Assembly: GCA_016713325.1 (NCBI GenBank)
Contig: JADJPJ010000082.1
Span: forward strand, 1-64,000
Reading direction: 5' to 3'
Source of the DNA: Candidatus Flexifilum affinis
Lineage (GTDB): Bacteria; Chloroflexota; Anaerolineae; Aggregatilineales; Phototrophicaceae
DNA length: 64,000 nucleotides
A program made the translations under genes and the position numbers. This document shows positions 24,731 through 33,786 of this stretch, one piece after another. Each line of letters opens with the position of its first letter. Within the stretch, counting starts at the first letter, position 1. The notes beneath the pieces are model-generated. The model ran no database searches and was not told the DNA's origin. It saw only the letters and a program-made list of their open reading frames with translations.

Positions 24731-25387
24731 TCAACTCAGCGACTGGATCGTTTCCAGTGAGAAGCTTTCCAGCGACGGCAGCACCAGATCGGCCAGCGCC
24801 AGGACGTCGTCCGACAGGGAGAATCCCGGGCTGGGCACTGCGATAATCATCATCCCCGCTGCGTGCAGGGCGCGCACGCCGTTGCCGCTGTCTTCGATGC
24901 CGAGACAATGTGACGGGTCGACGCCCAGGCGCCGCGCGGTTTCCAGGTAAATGTCGGGCGCGGGCTTGCCGCGCTCCATGTCGTCGCCGTAGACCACCGT
25001 CTGAAAGACGCGGTCGAGACCGGTGAGCGACATCACCGTTTGAATCACCCTCGTCGGAGAACCGGACGCCAGCGCGACCGGATGTGTTTTTGCCGCGGTG
25101 TGCACGGCCTCCAGTGCGCCAGGCAAAGCCGGAAAACGCGCCGCGATCTTCTCCAGCACCCGATCGATCACCTCATCCATGATCGCCTGAAGCGACATCT
25201 CCAGGTGCAGCCGCTCCTGCATCACGTGCGCCCATTCGACGGTGGCGCGCCCCATCGCCAGCCGCTGAAATTCCATCGTCCAGGTCAGGCCGCGGGCCGC
25301 GGCAAATTCCACGCGCGCCTCGTACCAGTACTGCTCGCTGTCCAACAGGACGCCGTCCATGTCGAAGATGACCGCATCGATTGGCAT
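24731..25387 (-). CDS. HAD-superfamily phosphatase (beta-phosphoglucomutase-like)
   Basis: A 218-residue HAD hydrolase. Motif I is AVIFDMDGVLLDSE with the two aspartates, motif II is VALASGSPTRVI, motif III lysine lies in ERGKPAPDIYLET, and motif IV is CLGIEDSGNGVRALHAAGM. The DMDGVLLDSE form and helical cap after motif I place it with the phosphoglucomutase/sugar-phosphatase (PGMB-like) subfamily. The likely substrate is a small phosphorylated metabolite. It stands alone, convergent with lexA. Confidence 0.9.
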   Translation of the reverse strand: MPIDAVIFDMDGVLLDSEQYWYEARVEFAAARGLTWTMEFQRLAMGRATVEWAHVMQERLHLEMSLQAIMDEVIDRVLEKIAARFPALPGALEAVHTAAKTHPVALASGSPTRVIQTVMSLTGLDRVFQTVVYGDDMERGKPAPDIYLETARRLGVDPSHCLGIEDSGNGVRALHAAGMMIIAVPSPGFSLSDDVLALADLVLPSLESFSLETIQSLS

Positions 25388-25773
25388 AGGGTCTCGCTTT
25401 CTGCTGTCGCTGTTTCTCGCCGCACAAGCTTAACAGCATTCCCTGCCCTCATGCGAGGGGCGAGCGCTCGATCGCGTCGATTTTCCTCTGTAGTTCCGGT
25501 TGGTTTTGGGGGCGCATACTCTTGTCGCGGAATATGGCTTCCAGGATGTCGGTGGGCATCAACCTTCCCTGGAGAAGGGAGTGTGGATGCCACGACGATA
25601 ATCTCTCTTTAGCTCGCATGAGTGAGAGCGGAGCCAAAATCCCCTCAAACATCCTCAAACAATTTCCATCCATGCTGCATGGTGACCGTCAAACATCCGC
25701 GGATTTATCTTCAGATCATCACTTTCAAGCGATCGCTGGCCAGAAATGGACAGGGCAGAGGAAGGATCTGGAG
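25388..25773. other. Intergenic region between HAD gene and flavin oxidase
   Basis: No gene can be assigned. A short reverse frame (25449-25673) ends in protein-like sequence (MPTDILEAIFRDKSMRPQNQ) but lacks a family match or strong ribosome site, so it is left uncalled. The in-frame sequence leading into the oxidase is not conserved-looking. Confidence 0.4.
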
Positions 25774-27189
25774 ATGATGATTGCACTCAATCCCACGACC
25801 CCCACGCGCGGCTTCGCGTCTGTGGACGACGAACTTGAGGCGCTGAGCGCTCGCCTGACGGGCGAGCTGATTACCCCCGCGAGCGACGACTATGATGAGG
25901 CGCGCAGGGTTCTCTACATCACTGTCGATCGCCATCCGCTGGCCACGGTGCGCGCCGCGAACACCCAGGATGTCGCCGAGGCGGTCCGCTTCGCCCGCGA
26001 CCGCTCTCTGCCGCTGGCCGTGCGCAGCGGCGGCCACAGCCTCGCCCACTACAGCGTGATTGACGATGCCTTGATCGTCGACCTGTCCGCCATGAAGCGG
26101 ATCAGCATCGACCCCGAGGCGCGCATTGCTCGCGTTCAGGCCGGCGCCACTTCAGGCGATCTGGCAGGCCCGGCGCACGCGCATGGCCTGGCGCTCTCCA
26201 CCGGCGACACCCACTCCGTGGGTATGGGCGGCTTGACGACGGGCGGTGGCATCGGCTTCATGGTCCGCAAGTACGGCCTGGCAATCGACAACCTCCTTGC
26301 GGCGCAGGTCGTCACCGCGGCCGGTGACATCGTCACCGCCAGCGCCGACGAGAACGCCGACCTCTTCTGGGGGATCCGTGGCGGCGGCGGCAACTTCGGC
26401 ATTGTCACCGAGTTCACCTATCGGCTGGCGCCCGTCGGCCAGATTCTTGGCGGTGAGCTGCTCTTGCCCGCCAGCCATGCCGTCATCCGTGGATACCTGG
26501 ATTACGTGGCGAACGCGCCCGATGAGCTGACGACGATCGGAAATCTGATGTACGCGATGCCGGCGCCTTATGTGCCGACGGAGCGCGTCGGCGAATTGGC
26601 CCTGTCGATCCTGGTGTCCTGGGCGGGAAACCTGGAAGATGGCGAGCGCGCCCTGGCGCCGCTGCGCGCCCTGGCCGAGCCGATCGCGGACGCCGTGGGT
26701 CCGATACCCTATCCGGATATCTATAAGTTCACTATGCACCAGGCCGCCCCGCACGGTGCGTCCATCCGCTCCATGTTCACGGACTCGCTGAGCGATGCGG
26801 CGCTCGATGCCATCCTCGACGCCATGAAGCACGCCTCGTCGCCGTTTAGCCTGGTACAGTTTCGCGGCCTCGGCGGTGCCATGGGGCGAGTTCCCGCGGA
26901 TGCCACGGCCTTCGCCCACCGTCACCAGCGTTACTTCCTGGCGATCATCGGCCTGTGGCTGGATGCCGCCGAGGATGAGGACACGCATGCCGCCTGGACC
27001 GAGGCGCTGTGGCGAACCGTCCGCCCCGAGGGCTCCGGCGTTTACGTCAACTTCCTGGAGCGCGAGGGCGCGGACCGCGTGCGCGACGCCTACCCGCCGG
27101 CCACCTTTGCGCGGCTGGTCGAGCTCAAGCGCCGGTATGACCCGCAGAACATGTTCCGCTACAACCAGAACATCCCGGCGCAGGCGTGA
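25774..27189 (+). CDS. FAD-linked oxidase (BBE-type, monocovalent)
   Basis: A 471-residue flavoenzyme starting at one of two adjacent ATGs (25774 or 25777) after GAGGAAGGA; 84 upstream in-frame codons look non-coding. The FAD-binding PCMH domain has LAVRSGGHSLAHYSV, whose histidine usually bonds FAD, and GGLTTGGGIGFMVRKYGLAI. The second covalent site, normally GxCxxVG, reads STGDTHSVGMGG here, so the cysteine is missing and attachment should be single. LFWGIRGGGGNFGIVTEF and the berberine-bridge-type tail YDPQNMFRYNQNI complete the fold. It probably oxidises a sugar or alcohol with O2 as acceptor; substrate unknown. Confidence 0.9.
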   Translation: MMIALNPTTPTRGFASVDDELEALSARLTGELITPASDDYDEARRVLYITVDRHPLATVRAANTQDVAEAVRFARDRSLPLAVRSGGHSLAHYSVIDDALIVDLSAMKRISIDPEARIARVQAGATSGDLAGPAHAHGLALSTGDTHSVGMGGLTTGGGIGFMVRKYGLAIDNLLAAQVVTAAGDIVTASADENADLFWGIRGGGGNFGIVTEFTYRLAPVGQILGGELLLPASHAVIRGYLDYVANAPDELTTIGNLMYAMPAPYVPTERVGELALSILVSWAGNLEDGERALAPLRALAEPIADAVGPIPYPDIYKFTMHQAAPHGASIRSMFTDSLSDAALDAILDAMKHASSPFSLVQFRGLGGAMGRVPADATAFAHRHQRYFLAIIGLWLDAAEDEDTHAAWTEALWRTVRPEGSGVYVNFLEREGADRVRDAYPPATFARLVELKRRYDPQNMFRYNQNIPAQA

Positions 27190-27195
27190 TCCGGC

Positions 27196-27226
27196 GAGGG
27201 TGGGGCTGCCCGGCAGCCCCACCCTC
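27196..27226. terminator. Perfect hairpin between convergent genes
   Basis: GAGGGTGGGGCTGCC and GGCAGCCCCACCCTC are 15-bp perfect arms around one base, 6 bp after the oxidase stop and before the LuxR-type gene's 3' end. No T-run follows, so it may also belong to the GC-rich intergenic palindrome class. Confidence 0.55.
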
Positions 27227-27252
27227 ACCCCGTATCGAGCGAACAGATGGTC

Positions 27253-29649
27253 CTAAAGTTCGGCCAGCAGTGCCAGCACCCATTGGCCCAAGTCGCGACT
27301 TTTGCCGCGTGACCATGCCGCCGCAAAACGGTCCGGGTCCATCTGGGCTTTGAGCTGGTCGTAAAGTGCGCGAGCCACCCGATCCGCTTGCTGGAATCGG
27401 ACCAGTTGTCCATCGATAGCGGCGCGAACTTCCACCGCCTTTTCGAGTTCCTTGCGCTCGGCAAGCCACTGCACGACGTAAGTCAGCGGGAAAGCGATAA
27501 ACCATCTGTAGCCTGCATCCCAATAGAGTTGCAGCCCCTTGCCCAGATTTGCGCGCGCGCCGGCATCGTCTTTTTGAGCCAGGAGGATTCTGCCTTGAAC
27601 GACGAAGGGCAGGGCATAGAGAAAAACATTGCCCAGCGCCTGTGCGCCGAGCCTCAGCCTCTCGGCCCAGAAGCTGGCCTGTTCATAGTCGTGTTGAAGT
27701 TCTTTGATAAGGCTCAGGACAACAGCGCCGTGCAGCAGGCCTTGATGATCGTTGTGCTCCTCAAGAATCACCACCCCTTCTTCGGTGAACCGCAGGGCCA
27801 GGTCGATATCGTGATACACGTAGGCTGCTCCCACCCAGGTCAGAAAGACGCCGGCCCAACTCTTATTCCCAATCGACTCCGCTAACGCCAGACCTTCCTG
27901 TGAGAATTCGAGCACCCGATCCGGCCGATTCTGGAACCACTCCGGCAGTGCACGATTGAACAGCGCAAAGAGCAGATCCTCCGGGCTATCCAGGTCGCGC
28001 AGAATGCGAATCGCTTCGTCCCCCAGAACCGCCGAACTTTCAAAGGAACCCACGTCGCGGGTGAACCAGCTCAACCGTGCCAGCACCTGCCCCAGTGAGA
28101 GGTCGGTTGTTATATTGGGTGAGATGGATCGCAGCAGTTTCACAGCCGGTTCAAGGAATGTGGCACCTGCCTGCGCGCTATTGCGCATATCGAGATAAAA
28201 CCAGAGACTATGCAGGAACTTTGGAAGCTGATCCCACGTCTGATGGCTGACCACAACCTGCCATGCCGAGCGTACATTCTCGAAGTCCGGTTCGATGAGC
28301 TTCAGCGCCTCGATCTGACGCTTGCTGCGCATATCCCGGTCGCGTTCTGCCATGAAGTCCGCGAAGAAAGCCGCGTGTTTTCCCTGTATGACGCGTAGCT
28401 CTTCCGTTTCAGCCCATTTGTCTTCCCCGAACTGTCGCAGCAGTTCATGAATGCTATAGCGCTCATTCGCTTCACTCTGGACCAGCGATTTCTGGGCGAG
28501 CTTGCGCAAATGCCTGATTGTGGCGCCGGCAACGGCTTCGGCGGCTTCCAGGGTAAACCCCCCGCGAAACACCGATAGCCTGGCAAATGCCGCCTGCTCG
28601 TCAGGGGTCAGGCGCGTCCACGTTTGTTCAAAGGTGGCGCGTAAACTGCGGTGACGTTCCGGCAGGTCGCGCATTTCGGTCTCAAGAATATCGATCCCCC
28701 GTTGAAGCTCGCCTGCGATCTGCTCCAGCGACAGCACATCCACCCACCCGGCGGCCAGTTCGATGCCCAACGGCATCCCGGCCGTCAATCGGCAGATGCG
28801 CGCCAGAAAACCCCGATCGTCGGGGTGCAGCTCAAAATCGCTGCGAACGTGTTTTGCCGATTGCAGGAACAATTTCACCGCATCGTATTCCATCGCATCT
28901 TCAGGCGTTTCCCACGTCGGGAATACCAGGCCGCGGAGACCATAGACATTTTCGCCCTGTAGGTTGAGGCGTTCCCGTGAGGTGACGATGATCTTGATGT
29001 TTGACGTATATTTGATGATGTCGCTGATCAGTCCCGCGCCCTCCATGAGGTGCTCAAAATTGTCCAGCATCAGCAGCATCGCCCGATCTTTCAGGAAGCT
29101 GACCAGTTGTTGTGTTGGCGGAGTCTGGCCATGAAAAACAAAACCAATAGTGTCCGCGATGGTCGTCACAATATCGTTGGGGGCACTGAGGGGGGCCAGC
29201 GGTACAAAGTAGACCCCGTCTGAAAACGCCCCAACCTGCGTTCTGGCAATCTCCATCGAAAGGCGTGTTTTGCCCATCCCACCTGCTGCAAGGATGGTCA
29301 CCAGACGCTGGTCGGCGATCAACGCCTGAAGTTCGCGCATTTCACGCCGGCGTCCCACAAAGTCCGTCGCCGGTTCAGGAAGGTTGTGTTTCCCTTCCCT
29401 GGCTAGCGTTTCGGGTGTGGGGTCCAGCAAGCCGAGCGCTCGCGCCTGCTGGACCGCCTCGTCCCGATTGCTGACCCCCAGCTTGCTGTAGATTTGCGAG
29501 TTGTACCAGCGCACAGTATTCCCGGCGAGAACCAGGCGCGCCGCAATTTCCTGATTGCTCAATCCCTCAGCCATACACGCCAATATTTCCCGTTCGCGCT
29601 GGTTGAGCGGATCAGTCCCATTGGAGAAGGGCGTGTGTGGGTCAGCCAT
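27253..29649 (-). CDS. LuxR-type regulator with NB-ARC-like ATPase and TPR-like tail
   Basis: A 798-residue signal-transduction ATPase. Unusually for LuxR proteins the HTH is N-terminal (about 15-75: LNQREREILACMAEGLSNQE and LVLAGNTVRWYNSQIYSKLG). The NTPase core follows: Walker A LAAGGMGKTRLSMEIA, Walker B AMLLMLDNFEHL, sensor IIVTSRERL and the GMPLGIELAAG motif of AfsR/NB-ARC-like STANDs. A winged helix reads RLSVFRGGFTLEAAEAVAG. From about 430 to the end come helical repeats resembling TPRs. Such STAND regulators oligomerise on ligand binding and activate transcription; the target is unknown. AGGAG precedes the ATG. Confidence 0.9.
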   Translation of the reverse strand: MADPHTPFSNGTDPLNQREREILACMAEGLSNQEIAARLVLAGNTVRWYNSQIYSKLGVSNRDEAVQQARALGLLDPTPETLAREGKHNLPEPATDFVGRRREMRELQALIADQRLVTILAAGGMGKTRLSMEIARTQVGAFSDGVYFVPLAPLSAPNDIVTTIADTIGFVFHGQTPPTQQLVSFLKDRAMLLMLDNFEHLMEGAGLISDIIKYTSNIKIIVTSRERLNLQGENVYGLRGLVFPTWETPEDAMEYDAVKLFLQSAKHVRSDFELHPDDRGFLARICRLTAGMPLGIELAAGWVDVLSLEQIAGELQRGIDILETEMRDLPERHRSLRATFEQTWTRLTPDEQAAFARLSVFRGGFTLEAAEAVAGATIRHLRKLAQKSLVQSEANERYSIHELLRQFGEDKWAETEELRVIQGKHAAFFADFMAERDRDMRSKRQIEALKLIEPDFENVRSAWQVVVSHQTWDQLPKFLHSLWFYLDMRNSAQAGATFLEPAVKLLRSISPNITTDLSLGQVLARLSWFTRDVGSFESSAVLGDEAIRILRDLDSPEDLLFALFNRALPEWFQNRPDRVLEFSQEGLALAESIGNKSWAGVFLTWVGAAYVYHDIDLALRFTEEGVVILEEHNDHQGLLHGAVVLSLIKELQHDYEQASFWAERLRLGAQALGNVFLYALPFVVQGRILLAQKDDAGARANLGKGLQLYWDAGYRWFIAFPLTYVVQWLAERKELEKAVEVRAAIDGQLVRFQQADRVARALYDQLKAQMDPDRFAAAWSRGKSRDLGQWVLALLAEL

Positions 29650-30088
29650 GGACTCCTCGCGTCAATCGATCACGACAAGAAACGGCACCTTTTTCGATCT
29701 CGTCTTTGAGTGCGGTGATCGGCTTCTGCGTGTCGCGTGGGGGATCGTGATGGAGTCGTGACGGAGGACGTTGGCTGGCCCAACGAGATCAATCGTTATT
29801 GCCTTGAATCATTATACGCGAAGGCATGCTGCCCGACATGTTGTATCACCCCTCTCCAGCTTCAGCCCGGTCGCAACCCTGCCCGCGACAGGGCGCTCCG
29901 CAGGGGTTCACTTCCTGCTGTCGCCAGGGTCTCCCGCACTCGCGTTGAAGCTTTCCTGGTGCGCGCGGGGCGCGCGCTCGATTTTGACCCCCGGTCTGCG
30001 TTAAGCTTAGGTGGAGCGGCCGGCGGGGGCTTCGTCCTGAAATGGAACTGGCGAGCGCCGACGGCCAACATCAAGGAGATTTTTCATT
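29650..30088. other. Intergenic control region of divergent genes
   Basis: No gene is supported. A reverse-strand TATAAT at 29811-29816 is a candidate -10 box for the LuxR-type gene, without a clear -35. AAGGAGA at 30073-30079 is the ribosome site of the phosphatase gene. Confidence 0.4.
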
Positions 30089-30829
30089 GTGATGACCCCT
30101 TCACGCTGGATTCGCTTGACCGGCGCGACCAACGTGCGCGATCTGGGCGGCTACACGGCCCACGGCGGCGTCACCCGCTGGGGGGCGCTGTTCCGTTCCG
30201 ACAGCCTGCATAAGCTCACCGAGACCGATCAGCGCCTGCTGCTCGAACAGGGCGTGCGGACGATTATCGACCTGCGCCACGACAGCGAGGTCGAGGCCAA
30301 GCCGAATGTCTTTGCCAACTCGGCCGACGTCCGCTACCTGAACATCCCGATTTTCCGCATGTTCGAGGGCGACATGGGCGACCAGCCGGCGCTCGATCTC
30401 GTGTCCATCTATCGCTATATCGTCGATGAGTGTCAGGCAGGCGTGGGAGAGACGCTGACGGCGATTGCCAATGCCGAACCAGGGGCGGTACTCTTCCACT
30501 GCGCCGCCGGCAAGGACCGCACCGGCGTGATCGCGGCCCTGCTGCTCCGCCTGGTTGGCGTCCCGGCGGAGACGGTGGTCGAGGATTTCGCCCTCACGGC
30601 GGAAGCGATGGCACTCCTGCGGCCGGCGCTTCTGGAGCAGGTTCTCCAGGCCGGGGGAACAGAGGAGATTGTCGATCGCCTGCTGGCCAGCAAAGCGTCA
30701 GACATGCTGACGCTGCTCACCTATCTGGACGCGCTCTACGACGGCGTGATCGGATATGTGCGCTCCCTGGGCCTGTCGGACGCGCAGATCGATGGCCTGC
30801 GGGCCAGGCTGCTCGATACGACGGTATAG
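30089..30829 (+). CDS. Tyrosine-protein phosphatase (Y_phosphatase3/IphP type)
   Basis: A 246-residue phosphatase. The N-terminus RLTGATNVRDLGGYTAHGGV is the hallmark of the IphP/PtpB group. The P-loop is LFHCAAGKDRTGVIAALLL, giving Cys at about 138 and Arg six residues later (CX5R). The K after G (GKDRTG) is typical of lipid/tyrosine phosphatases of this group, some of which act on phosphoinositides. GTG at 30089 and ATG at 30092 are both spaced well from AAGGAGA. It could counter protein phosphorylation, or act on lipids. Confidence 0.9.
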   Translation: MMTPSRWIRLTGATNVRDLGGYTAHGGVTRWGALFRSDSLHKLTETDQRLLLEQGVRTIIDLRHDSEVEAKPNVFANSADVRYLNIPIFRMFEGDMGDQPALDLVSIYRYIVDECQAGVGETLTAIANAEPGAVLFHCAAGKDRTGVIAALLLRLVGVPAETVVEDFALTAEAMALLRPALLEQVLQAGGTEEIVDRLLASKASDMLTLLTYLDALYDGVIGYVRSLGLSDAQIDGLRARLLDTTV

Positions 30830-30998
30830 ACGTTTCATCCCCAGTACAGTCTGAATCGTGCTGCGACTCTACCCCCCGGCGATTCAGGCTTTGTGCCGCT
30901 TGCATTACCGTCCAAAACCCCGATAATCCTAGATCAAAAGATGACCCCATCTTAAAAACAGTCCACCGCCCTGAAAGCTTCAATGAAAGGACGGCCTT

Positions 30999-31796
30999 AT
31001 GTATGCACTGGAATTGGTCTCCCATACTCCAGACGTTGTAACCCGACATACTCCACTCCTTTTCGTACACGGCGCCTGGCATGCTGCCTGGTGCTGGGAA
31101 GAACACTTCGCGCCCTACTTTGCCAGCAAGGGGTTTACCACCTACAGTATGAGTCTGCGCGGTCACGGACACAGCCGCGGTAAAGCCAACTCCCGCTGGA
31201 ATTCCATGAACGACTATATGGAAGACCTGAGGGACATTATCCACGAGCTGCCGCAGCCGCCGGTGATCGTCGGCCACGCACTGGGCGCTTTTCTGGTGCA
31301 GCGCTATCTGGAGACAGAGACCGCCCCGGCGACGGTGCTGATGGCGCCGGCGCCGGCCAATGGCGCCTGGCTGCTGACTGCTTTCGGTCTGCGGGAAGTA
31401 CCGCTGGGCGTGCTGGCGGCCGGCCTGACCCTCAACACCTGGTCCATCGTCGGGACGCCTGAACGCGCGCGGCGGGCGTTCTTCTCACCGGATATCCCGG
31501 AAAAGGATCTCCTCCATTACTTCGTCAAGCTGCGCAACGAGTCCTTCCGCACCTATCTGGAATTGATGTTCTTCCGGCGCAACCCCGAGGCTGTTCGGCA
31601 GCGTGGTGTGCCGACGCTGATCGTCGGCGGCGAGCGCGACCGGATGTTCCCGCCGCGGACGCTGGAGAAATACGCGCAGACACTGGGCGCAGATTTGCGA
31701 ATCATCCCGGAAACAGCGCACAACATCATGCTAGAACCACGCTGGCAGGAAGCTGCCGATACCATCATTGAATGGCTGACATCGCGAGGGCTGTGA
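30999..31796 (+). CDS. Alpha/beta hydrolase-fold protein lacking the nucleophilic serine
   Basis: A 265-residue alpha/beta hydrolase. The oxyanion region is PLLFVHGAWHAAWCW, the strand-4 region SLRGHGHSRG, the acid D214 in VGGERDRMFPP and the histidine H241 in PETAHNIMLEP. At the nucleophile elbow the usual GHSxG reads VGHALGAF: residue 94 is alanine (GCA at 31278-31280). The rest of the triad is intact. It is therefore either a non-hydrolytic member (some cofactor-free dioxygenases and lyases of this fold do not depend on Ser) or an inactive copy. The glycoside hydrolase gene begins 36 bp downstream on the same strand. Confidence 0.85.
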   Translation: MYALELVSHTPDVVTRHTPLLFVHGAWHAAWCWEEHFAPYFASKGFTTYSMSLRGHGHSRGKANSRWNSMNDYMEDLRDIIHELPQPPVIVGHALGAFLVQRYLETETAPATVLMAPAPANGAWLLTAFGLREVPLGVLAAGLTLNTWSIVGTPERARRAFFSPDIPEKDLLHYFVKLRNESFRTYLELMFFRRNPEAVRQRGVPTLIVGGERDRMFPPRTLEKYAQTLGADLRIIPETAHNIMLEPRWQEAADTIIEWLTSRGL

Positions 31797-31832
31797 TGCT
31801 CAACGACCGGGCTGTGGGGCAGGGAAGCGTGG

Positions 31833-33584
31833 ATGAACCCGCGCCGCCTGGCTGCAAGCCACGGTGGCGGCGAAGCTGCAAGGATAGTCAGCGGGATGAT
31901 GCGCCGGCTGGATCGGTTGATTGGGCTGCTCCTGGCTTTCCCGATGGCGGCGCTTGCCGTTCTGCTGCTCGATACGCTGATGCAACGCGATCCGCTGATT
32001 ACGCTGCCGCGTCGCATCCTGCTCGAAACCCTCACCCTGGGATCGCTGCCCTCGGCGCTGGCGGCTGGACGTCTGCCCACGCTGAACGAAGTGATGGCCT
32101 GGACGCTTCCCCAGCAAATGGTCGCTGCCCTGACCGTCGGGCTGATCTGGATCGCGGGGTCTGGCGCCATTCTGCTGGTCGTGCGACGCTCGATGGCGCT
32201 ATCTGCTCGAACCCGTCTGGGATTGATTGCCGCGCTTCTGCTGGTCGTGGGAGGGGTTCTCACGGCCGCACTGCGCCCGCTGCCGGCGTCTGCGACCCTC
32301 CGCGTCGATGCCGGCCAGGTGCTCGGCCTCATGCCAGGGCATGCGCTGGGCTTCAGCCAGGGGGGAGAAGGGCGGATGACGCAGGTCGGCTACTTTGAGC
32401 AGACGATCGCGCCGCTGCAAACGCTTGGGGCGCGGGTGGTGCGCATCGATCATCTCTATGATTACTATAACGTGCTGTCGTTCGCGCCGGACGGAACTGC
32501 GATTTACCGCTGGGCCGAGCTCGACCGGATCGTCGACAGCATTCTGGCGGCAGGTGCACAGCCGCTGATGACCCTCAGCTACACGCCGTCGGCGCTGGCC
32601 GGGACGACGGTGTATGCGGCGCCGATCGATCTGGACGCATGGGCCGAACTGGTTTATCAGACGGTGGTCTACTATAACCAGATGCGTGGGCTGGACATCC
32701 GCTACTGGGAGGTCTGGAATGAGCCGAACAATGGGGCGGCGTTCTGGCAGAGCAGCCTGGACGAATACCTGAACCTGTACAGGGTCACGGCGCTGGCCGT
32801 CAAGCGCGCCGATCCCGCTGCGCTGGTCGGCGGCCCTGGCGTCTTCTACGATGCCATGCGGCCGGCCCATTTCACACCGGCGCGCGCCTGGGTGGTCGCG
32901 CTGGCCGAATTCGCTCAGCAGCAGCGCCTGCCACTTGATTTCGTGTCGTGGCACCTCTACAGCACCCGACCCGCCGACTATGCCGAGAGTGTTGCGCTGC
33001 ATCGCGCCTGGGCGAGCGCTTACAGTCCGCTCCCGCACCTGCTGCTGACCGAATGGAACTGGTCAGGCGCGAGCAGCCCCGCCATGGACGACGGTCGTAC
33101 CATCGCCTATGTTGCGGCGGTTGTCGGCACACTGGCCGACTCGCCGCTGGAGCAGGCGTTCTTCTTCGAGCCGATTGACGGCCACAGCGATCCGCAGGGC
33201 GGATGGGGCATGATCCGCGCCGACGGTACCACCAAGCCGATCTATGAATCGTTTCGTCTGCTGAGTCTGCTTCGCGGTGAGCGCATCGAGGCCCATTCGG
33301 ACCATCCGGAAGTGGGCGTTCTGGGTTCACGCGAGGACGGGAATATCGTCGTGCTGGTCTGGCACTATGGCGCGACCCATCCCGAACTGCACATCGACCT
33401 TCAGGTGGCCGGGCTGAACGCCGCCTGCCCATTGACGGGTGAAGTGCTTCGCGTAGACGCCGCCGCGTCAGCCGAAGCCGATCGGCAGTGGGGCACCATT
33501 CCCATCACTCAGACAAGCGCTGGCGCATGTTCGGCAGCGCTGGATCTGCCCGTCGACAGCATCTACGAGCTTCGCCTGCGATGA
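31833..33584 (+). CDS. Membrane-anchored clan GH-A glycoside hydrolase (GH39-like)
   Basis: A 583-residue protein. Three hydrophobic segments occupy the N-terminus (GLLLAFPMAALAVLLLDTLM, MVAALTVGLIWIAGSGAILL and LIAALLLVVGGVLTAAL), leaving the catalytic domain outside from about residue 155. The (beta/alpha)8 barrel has the acid/base E297 in YWEVWNEPN and the nucleophile E407 in LLLTEWNWSG, arranged as in GH39 beta-xylosidases and alpha-L-iduronidases. LDFVSWHLYSTRP lies between them. It probably cleaves plant or surface polysaccharide fragments at the cell surface. Likely co-transcribed with the upstream hydrolase-fold gene. Confidence 0.82.
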   Translation: MNPRRLAASHGGGEAARIVSGMMRRLDRLIGLLLAFPMAALAVLLLDTLMQRDPLITLPRRILLETLTLGSLPSALAAGRLPTLNEVMAWTLPQQMVAALTVGLIWIAGSGAILLVVRRSMALSARTRLGLIAALLLVVGGVLTAALRPLPASATLRVDAGQVLGLMPGHALGFSQGGEGRMTQVGYFEQTIAPLQTLGARVVRIDHLYDYYNVLSFAPDGTAIYRWAELDRIVDSILAAGAQPLMTLSYTPSALAGTTVYAAPIDLDAWAELVYQTVVYYNQMRGLDIRYWEVWNEPNNGAAFWQSSLDEYLNLYRVTALAVKRADPAALVGGPGVFYDAMRPAHFTPARAWVVALAEFAQQQRLPLDFVSWHLYSTRPADYAESVALHRAWASAYSPLPHLLLTEWNWSGASSPAMDDGRTIAYVAAVVGTLADSPLEQAFFFEPIDGHSDPQGGWGMIRADGTTKPIYESFRLLSLLRGERIEAHSDHPEVGVLGSREDGNIVVLVWHYGATHPELHIDLQVAGLNAACPLTGEVLRVDAAASAEADRQWGTIPITQTSAGACSAALDLPVDSIYELRLR

Positions 33585-33786
33585 AGCTCTGAGTCTGAAG
33601 GACGCTTTCAGCGCGCGGTACTTGGTCGCGTAATTTATTCCTTAAGTTCTCATCTTGAGCTGTGGTCAGTAGTGCTACACTGATTTTGTCCAACCTGTCA
33701 CCCCTCCTTATCGTAATCCTCACCCGCTCTTTCCCACCTGCTGTTGGATACCCAAAACCCATATCGTTAGTTTTTGGAGGAACACG

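Noticed and set aside
25449..25673. A 74-codon reverse frame between the HAD and flavin oxidase genes
   Set aside because: The tail looks protein-like but there is no ribosome site, domain or conserved context; not strong enough to call.
29737..30213. A 158-codon plus-strand frame before the phosphatase
   Set aside because: It overlaps the true phosphatase start in another frame and has no recognisable features.
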